In this document: positions 60,227-64,000 of the stretch, one piece after another
Numbering within the stretch: the stretch's first letter is position 1
How the letters are laid out: every line of letters begins with the position of its first letter
DNA from: Gyromitra esculenta
Lineage: Eukaryota > Ascomycota > Pezizomycetes > Pezizales > Discinaceae
Assembly (NCBI GenBank): GCA_038503075.1
Contig: JBCAML010000010.1
Span: forward strand, 744,001-808,000
Direction of reading: 5' to 3'
Length of the DNA stretch: 64,000 nucleotides
Position numbers and translations under genes: made by a program
The notes under the pieces: generated by a model
The model's input: the letters and a program-made list of their open reading frames with translations, nothing else
What the model was told of the DNA's origin: nothing
Databases searched by the model: none

Positions 60227-60633
60227 TCTCACGGTTGAGTCTCGAGTTAAGCCCTTCAGTATCCCTGAAGGTGAGCAGTGCTACTTAAGCGAGGTGACAA
60301 CACGTTTGAAGAGTGCAGCGTGTCTACAAGTTCTACGGGATTCTTCGATCTCAAGGTGAGATAGGTGCAGCGAGGTAAACAGCGACAGCGAGGATAATCG
60401 AGATAGTATTCGACGATTTACAGCAGAAGGTAACGAGAACGTTGCTTAAAGAGAGAAGAGAAGAAGAACAACAAATGAACGAAATCCATCATTTAAATAC
60501 CCCGCTTTTCCCAACAAAAATCCCATACCCGATAACAACCGAAATACAATAACATTGTAACAAAAGATCCGAAACCCGTAGCAACCGTCATACCAAAACC
60601 TAACCCTGTTCTCCATTCTTTTAATCCGTGAAA
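60227..60633 (-). repeat. Gyp-E4 5' LTR
   Basis: 407 bp with a TATTTAAA box and a telomere-like AACCCTG/CCTAACCC patch in U3. Confidence 0.95.
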
Positions 60634-62421
60634 GATTGATGTGATCAGTGACCATAAAAACCTAGAGTTCTTTATGAGTACCAAGCAACTGAATCGACGT
60701 CAAGCTAGATGGGCCGAATATTTATCACGCTTCGATTTTGTAATCACATACCGACCAGGGAGCCAAGAAGGAAAACCCGATGCACTGACTAGGAGATCGG
60801 GAGATCTCCCCAAGGAAGGGGATGAAAGACTGGCGCACCAGAGCCAAGTGGTGTTAAAAAAGGAGAATATCGATCCCAAGCTAAGTTTGTTATCGGCTTC
60901 TTTGTCAAATGAAGCCGCTGAACTGGATGCACCCCTAGAAAAACTCTTTCTGGAAGGATATATCGCTGATAAATTTCCTGAAAAAATACTTCTAGCCCTA
61001 AGGAATAAAGAGCAACAGTCGAAGGAAATAACCCTTAGTGAATGTACGGAGGAAAACGATAAACTCTGTTACCGAGGAAACCTTTATGTACCGAACTTCG
61101 ACCCCCTTCGCTTGGAACTCATCAAAAGACATCACGATACCCCCGCGGCAGGGCACCCAGGACGAGATAAAACCTTCGAGCTTATAAGTAGAAGGTTTTA
61201 CTGGCCAAAGATGAGAGAGTCGATTGGCCGTTACGTACGCAATTGCCATACCTGTCAAAAGGCTAAGCCGGTTACCCAACGTACACAAGGTGTTCTCCGT
61301 CCTCTACCCATTCCTAATCGCCCATGGCAGGAAGTGTCTATGGATTTTGTTACAGGTCTCCCAGAATCCGATGGTTATGATGCAATCATGGTAGTAGTGG
61401 ATCGCTTGTCAAAAATGCGCCACTTGATACCCTGTAATACTACGGTTAATTCCAGGGAAGTAGCTAATCTATATCTCCACCATGTCTGGAAACTCCACGG
61501 GTTGCCTACACACGTTACATCTGATCGAGGTACTCAATTTACGGCCCACTTTTGGAAGGAACTTTGCCAACACTTGGGAATTCAATCTCGAATGTCCACC
61601 GCGTTTCATCCTGAAACCGATGGACAAACAGAGCGACTTAATGCCGTTATGGAGCAATACCTACGCTCCTACGTGTCCTATCAACAGGAAGACTGGAGCA
61701 AGTGGCTACCGATGGCTGAATTCTCTGCTAACAATCAAGAGTCAGCCAGTACTAAAGTTTCCCCTTTCTTTGCAAATTACGGCTACCACCCACGTTTCGA
61801 CACCTCTATAGTTCCTACGAAGACTTCTTCCCAGAGCCTCGATGCGGCCTCCTTTGCTCAGACCATGCAAGATTTATATGACCACTTGAGAACGCAAATA
61901 AGGACGGCACAAGATATCCAGGAAACTGCTACCAATAAGCATCGTACGCCAGCCCCGTCCTATCAAGTCGACGATCGGGTCTTCATTTCAATGAAAAACA
62001 TTAGGACGATACGCAATGCTCGAAAATTGGACTGGAAGTGGATGGGACCTTATCCTATCAAGAAGATAATATCCCCCTTCGCCTATGAAATTGATCTTCC
62101 CGTTTCAGTTAAATACCATCCTGTCTTTCACGTTTCTTTGTTAAAACCCGCTGCCAACGATCCTCTCCCTGGACAAGTTATACCCCCTCCATCACCAGTC
62201 GTTGTTAATGAACAGGAGGAATATTTTATCGAAAAAATCCTCGAACAACGAACGTACCGTGGACAGCAACAATACCTCGTCGAGTGGACTGGCTATGCCC
62301 ATCCCACCTGGGAACCCGCGGAAGATCTCCTGGAAACTGCTGCTCTCGATGCATTTCTCTCCACGACAACGGTTGTTGTTCCTAAAGTTCGCAGGAGCTC
62401 ACGTTTAAAACGGGGGGCTAC

Positions 62422-62838
62422 TTTCACGGATTAAGGATTGGATATAGGGTTAGGGTTTGAGTATACGGTTGTTGTGCTTTTTGGTTGTAAGATAATGTTA
62501 TTGTATTTCGGGTGTTATCGGCTATTGGGTTTTGTTGGGGAAAAGCGGGGTATTTAAGTGAAGGATTTCGCTTGTTCTTTGTACTTTCTTTCTTCTTCTC
62601 CTAAGCAACGTTCTCAGTTTACTTCTTCTGTATTTGTTTCAATACTATCTCGATTCTCCCTCAGAATCCTCGCGGTCGCTGTCGCTATGAAAACACTCTC
62701 ACACTTAACTCGCCTGGAGTTAGACCCACATAGGACTTATAGACAACTTCGTCGCTCTTACCGCAACAGTTCTCGTTTAAGTAGCTCTGCTTACCTTCTG
62801 GGATACAGAAGGGCTTAGACTGGGACTGAACCGTGAGA
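62422..62838 (+). repeat. Gyp-E1 3' LTR
   Basis: 417 bp. It differs from the 5' LTR at two sites by my reading, both G in the 5' copy and A in the 3' copy. A polypurine tract (AAAACGGGGGG) precedes it. Confidence 0.95.
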
Positions 62839-63578
62839 CTTTAATGCGTGCAATTCGACGTGCATATCCGGCTTTTTGAAAGATTCTGCGTAGTGTCTGT
62901 TCGCATACATCGATACCGAGTTCATGGGCAATCTGAAGATAAGATTTGCGGCGGTTCTCGGCGTTCAAAGTAGCGGTTTTGATAAGGAGATCACAATCAG
63001 AGGCACTAATCTTCAGAGGTCTGCCTTTTCTTTTTTCATGGTTTTCTGGACCATGGCAAATGTTCCATGCAGTGCCTACACTAACATGTTGGTCTGCTGC
63101 AATTCGGGCATAGGTCCATCCTGCTTTGAATCGCAAGACATGGATATAAATGCGCTTTCGGTAGGACACTTCACATTTTTTGATTGGCATCGTTGATCGT
63201 AGGAATCGCAAAACTGGACTTAAAGTAACAGAGGTAACGCGAAAATTGGCTAAGGGAACGGTAGGTAACACGAGGACTTGGATGTGTATTGGGGAACAAG
63301 TTGATAGACTCGGAGTACCTCTAAACTTGGCCCTATTTATTTACTTTATTGCACTTCATGAAGTTTCTTTAATTTTCTCCGCCACTTTGGCTTTCTAATT
63401 CTCTAATTCTCGCTTTCTAATACTCATGCGCTATAGAATTTTCTATTGAGTTCGCCTTCTAATACTTGCTCTAAAAAAATCATTTCTTTCTCTTGTTTTC
63501 TAAGACAGTACTCTCTCGATTGGCTCTTGCCCCTGTCAGCACCTCAAATCGCCACCTTACTCAACCCCGGCCCTTCCC

Positions 63579-63613
63579 CCCCCGGTTTTCAGGTACTTAC
63601 CCTAGAGCACGAG
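63579..63613 (-). repeat. Right terminal inverted repeat of the Tc1 element
   Basis: The reverse complement pairs with the left TIR, including the GTACCTGAAAACCGGGGG core, and is followed by TA at 63614-63615. Confidence 0.92.
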
Positions 63614-64000
63614 TACATGTAAGTTAAAAAATCCATGTCGCAGATACCACACTCCAATAGCCTTTCTTTTCTTATTGGTCTCTAACAAAAGCAGAGAACT
63701 ACAGAATTCCCGTGAATTTTTATATGGTGTAGCTTACACTATACCTCAGCGCTTTATTCAACAGTTCAAGCCTCAGAAAGGTCTATAACTTATGTCTGTA
63801 TCATCGCGTCGGATACGCCTAACTGCTATTGCTTCTAGTATGTACCCTTTAGCCCGCAGATTAGAAACAACCCCATATGTATGATCGATATCCCTCGACC
63901 TCCCTTAGGGAAATGGGGATCGATTTCAACCTTGGCAGCCTAGGACCTGGTCCCCCTCTCTGATTTCGAATAAATACTATGTTACGATCTTAATATAAGG
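63614..64000. other. Flanking sequence right of the Tc1 element, no gene seen
   Basis: Resumes host DNA after the TA duplication. No frame or RNA gene is recognisable in the remaining 385 bp. Confidence 0.5.

Larger units (their letters stand above)
54610..60633 (-). mobile_element. Gyp-E4: complete Ty3/gypsy element with one nonsense codon in pol
   Basis: 6024 bp with 407-bp LTRs (54610-55016 and 60227-60633) and TSD GATTG (54605-54609 and 60634-60638). Its LTR family is distinct from but related to family 1. It has a long leader with the conserved upstream ORF. I count about 11 substitutions and two indels between its LTRs. It inserted in the RNase H-coding region of Gyp-E1. Confidence 0.95.
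40986..62434 (+). pseudogene. pol: Gyp-E1 Pol, split by two insertions
   Basis: Segments are 40986-42047, 53766-54609 and 60639-62434. They sum to 1234 codons with no internal stop. The first holds protease (DTGASGFAFI) and the start of RT. It breaks at the RT codons [13 protein letters not shown] (Gyp-D insertion). The second holds YLDDILIYS, RNase H and the break at KHPI|DVISDHKNL (Gyp-E4 insertion). The third holds integrase (HHDTPAAGHPGR...CHTCQKAKP, SDRGTQFTAHFW) and the chromodomain (YLVEWTGYAHPTWEPAEDL). It is not functional as it stands, only because of the insertions. Confidence 0.95.
38935..62838 (+). mobile_element. Gyp-E1: Ty3/gypsy element interrupted by Gyp-D and Gyp-E4
   Basis: It has two 417-bp LTRs that differ at only two positions by my reading, flanked by CTTTG (38930-38934) and CTTTA (62839-62843), a duplication with one mismatch. 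Its own DNA is 38935-42047, 53766-54609 and 60639-62838 (one TSD copy each removed), about 6.2 kb. It has an unusually long leader (354 bp) with an upstream ORF. The element inserted in the Tc1 transposase gene. Confidence 0.95.
31256..63190 (-). pseudogene. Tc1-type transposase split into four segments by insertions
   Basis: Segments in coding order are 63190-62839, 38929-38822, 32266-32138 and 31710-31256 (one copy of each target duplication removed). Together they are 1044 nt, 348 codons including the stop, with no internal stop where I translated the joints. The N-terminal part carries helix-turn-helix DNA-binding sequence (TYARIAADQHVSVGTAWNIC and QIAHELGIDVCEQTLRRIF). The second segment holds the first catalytic Asp (WTDECY). 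The last segment holds the second Asp (VMEDEAPAHRA) and, 34 residues later, the Glu in SPDLNPIENVW, so DD34E, the Tc1 signature. The gene is inactive only because of the insertions. Confidence 0.93.
31040..63613 (-). mobile_element. Tc1-type DNA transposon, expanded by nested retroelements
   Basis: Terminal inverted repeats of about 35 bp with two mismatches start CTTGTGCTCTAGGATAAGTA (left) and CTCGTGCTCTAGGGTAAGTA (right, reverse complement). They are flanked by the TA target duplication (31038-31039 and 63614-63615). The element's own DNA is 31040-31715, 32138-32271, 38822-38934 and 62839-63613, about 1.7 kb in all, the usual size for fungal Tc1/Pot2-like elements. The rest is three insertions: a solo LTR, a TG...CA LTR containing Gyp-C, and Gyp-E1 with its own nested elements. 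It is the oldest layer of the nest. Confidence 0.93.

Noticed and set aside
1..64000. CRISPR arrays, bacterial operons, rRNA genes, prophage
   Set aside because: None seen. The window is eukaryotic with spliceosomal introns, and the repeated units found are microsatellites, minisatellites or LTRs.

Overview
This is about 64 kb of nuclear chromosome from a filamentous ascomycete. The evidence is short introns (about 50 to 115 nt) with GTNNGT-type donors and YAG acceptors, a fungal set of single-copy housekeeping genes, and fungal chromodomain-type Ty3/gypsy and Tc1 elements. The TE-rich, apparently un-RIPped state is compatible with a Pezizomycete (truffle/cup-fungus type), but that placement is inference.

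Region 1 (1-31039) is gene space. In order it holds: a serine-rich hypothetical protein (-); a non-canonical poly(A) polymerase of the Trf4/Trf5 (TRAMP) family (-); an RBM42-like RRM protein (+); Golgi tether subunit COG1 with seven exons (+); splicing factor SLU7 (-); CCA-adding enzyme CCA1 with six exons (+); a tandem cluster of four diverged paralogues of unknown function (all -, 18.1-23.1 kb); RNA polymerase I subunit RPA43 (-); a membrane J-domain protein (+); and a Msc2-type zinc transporter with a His-rich N-terminus (-). I worked out exon structures by joining reading frames across splice sites. Every multi-exon model sums to a whole number of codons.

Region 2 (31040-63613) is one 1.7-kb Tc1-type DNA transposon expanded to 32.6 kb by nested insertions. 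The Tc1 element (TA target site, about 35-bp terminal inverted repeats, DD34E transposase) was hit by: a solo LTR (31716-32137); a 733-bp TG...CA solo LTR, itself split by a complete gypsy element, here Gyp-C (32291-38102); and a gypsy element, Gyp-E1 (38935-62838). Gyp-E1 in turn contains Gyp-D (42048-53760) and Gyp-E4 (54610-60633), and Gyp-D contains the complete Gyp-E2 (42673-48564). Depth reaches four levels: Tc1 > E1 > D > E2. Target-site duplications flank every insertion (one carries a single mismatch). With insertions and one TSD copy removed, the split frames are again whole numbers of codons.

The five gypsy elements encode Gag (CCHC knuckle) and Pol (protease, RT, RNase H, integrase, chromodomain). 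Three mechanisms can be read from the sequence. First, Pol lies in the -1 frame in all five copies. It is joined to Gag at a TTTAAAC heptamer immediately followed by the gag stop, a 6-nt spacer and an 8-bp hairpin whose stem sequence covaries between copies. Second, the primer-binding site is not tRNA-like (no TGG). It is complementary to a constant 9-nt motif in each LTR about 52 nt after the TATA box, which points to Tf1-like self-priming. Third, two of the elements carry a conserved 51-59-codon ORF upstream of gag, overlapping gag as ATGA in one of them.

The LTR divergences run opposite to the nesting order (host E1 least diverged, innermost E2 most diverged), which needs explaining.
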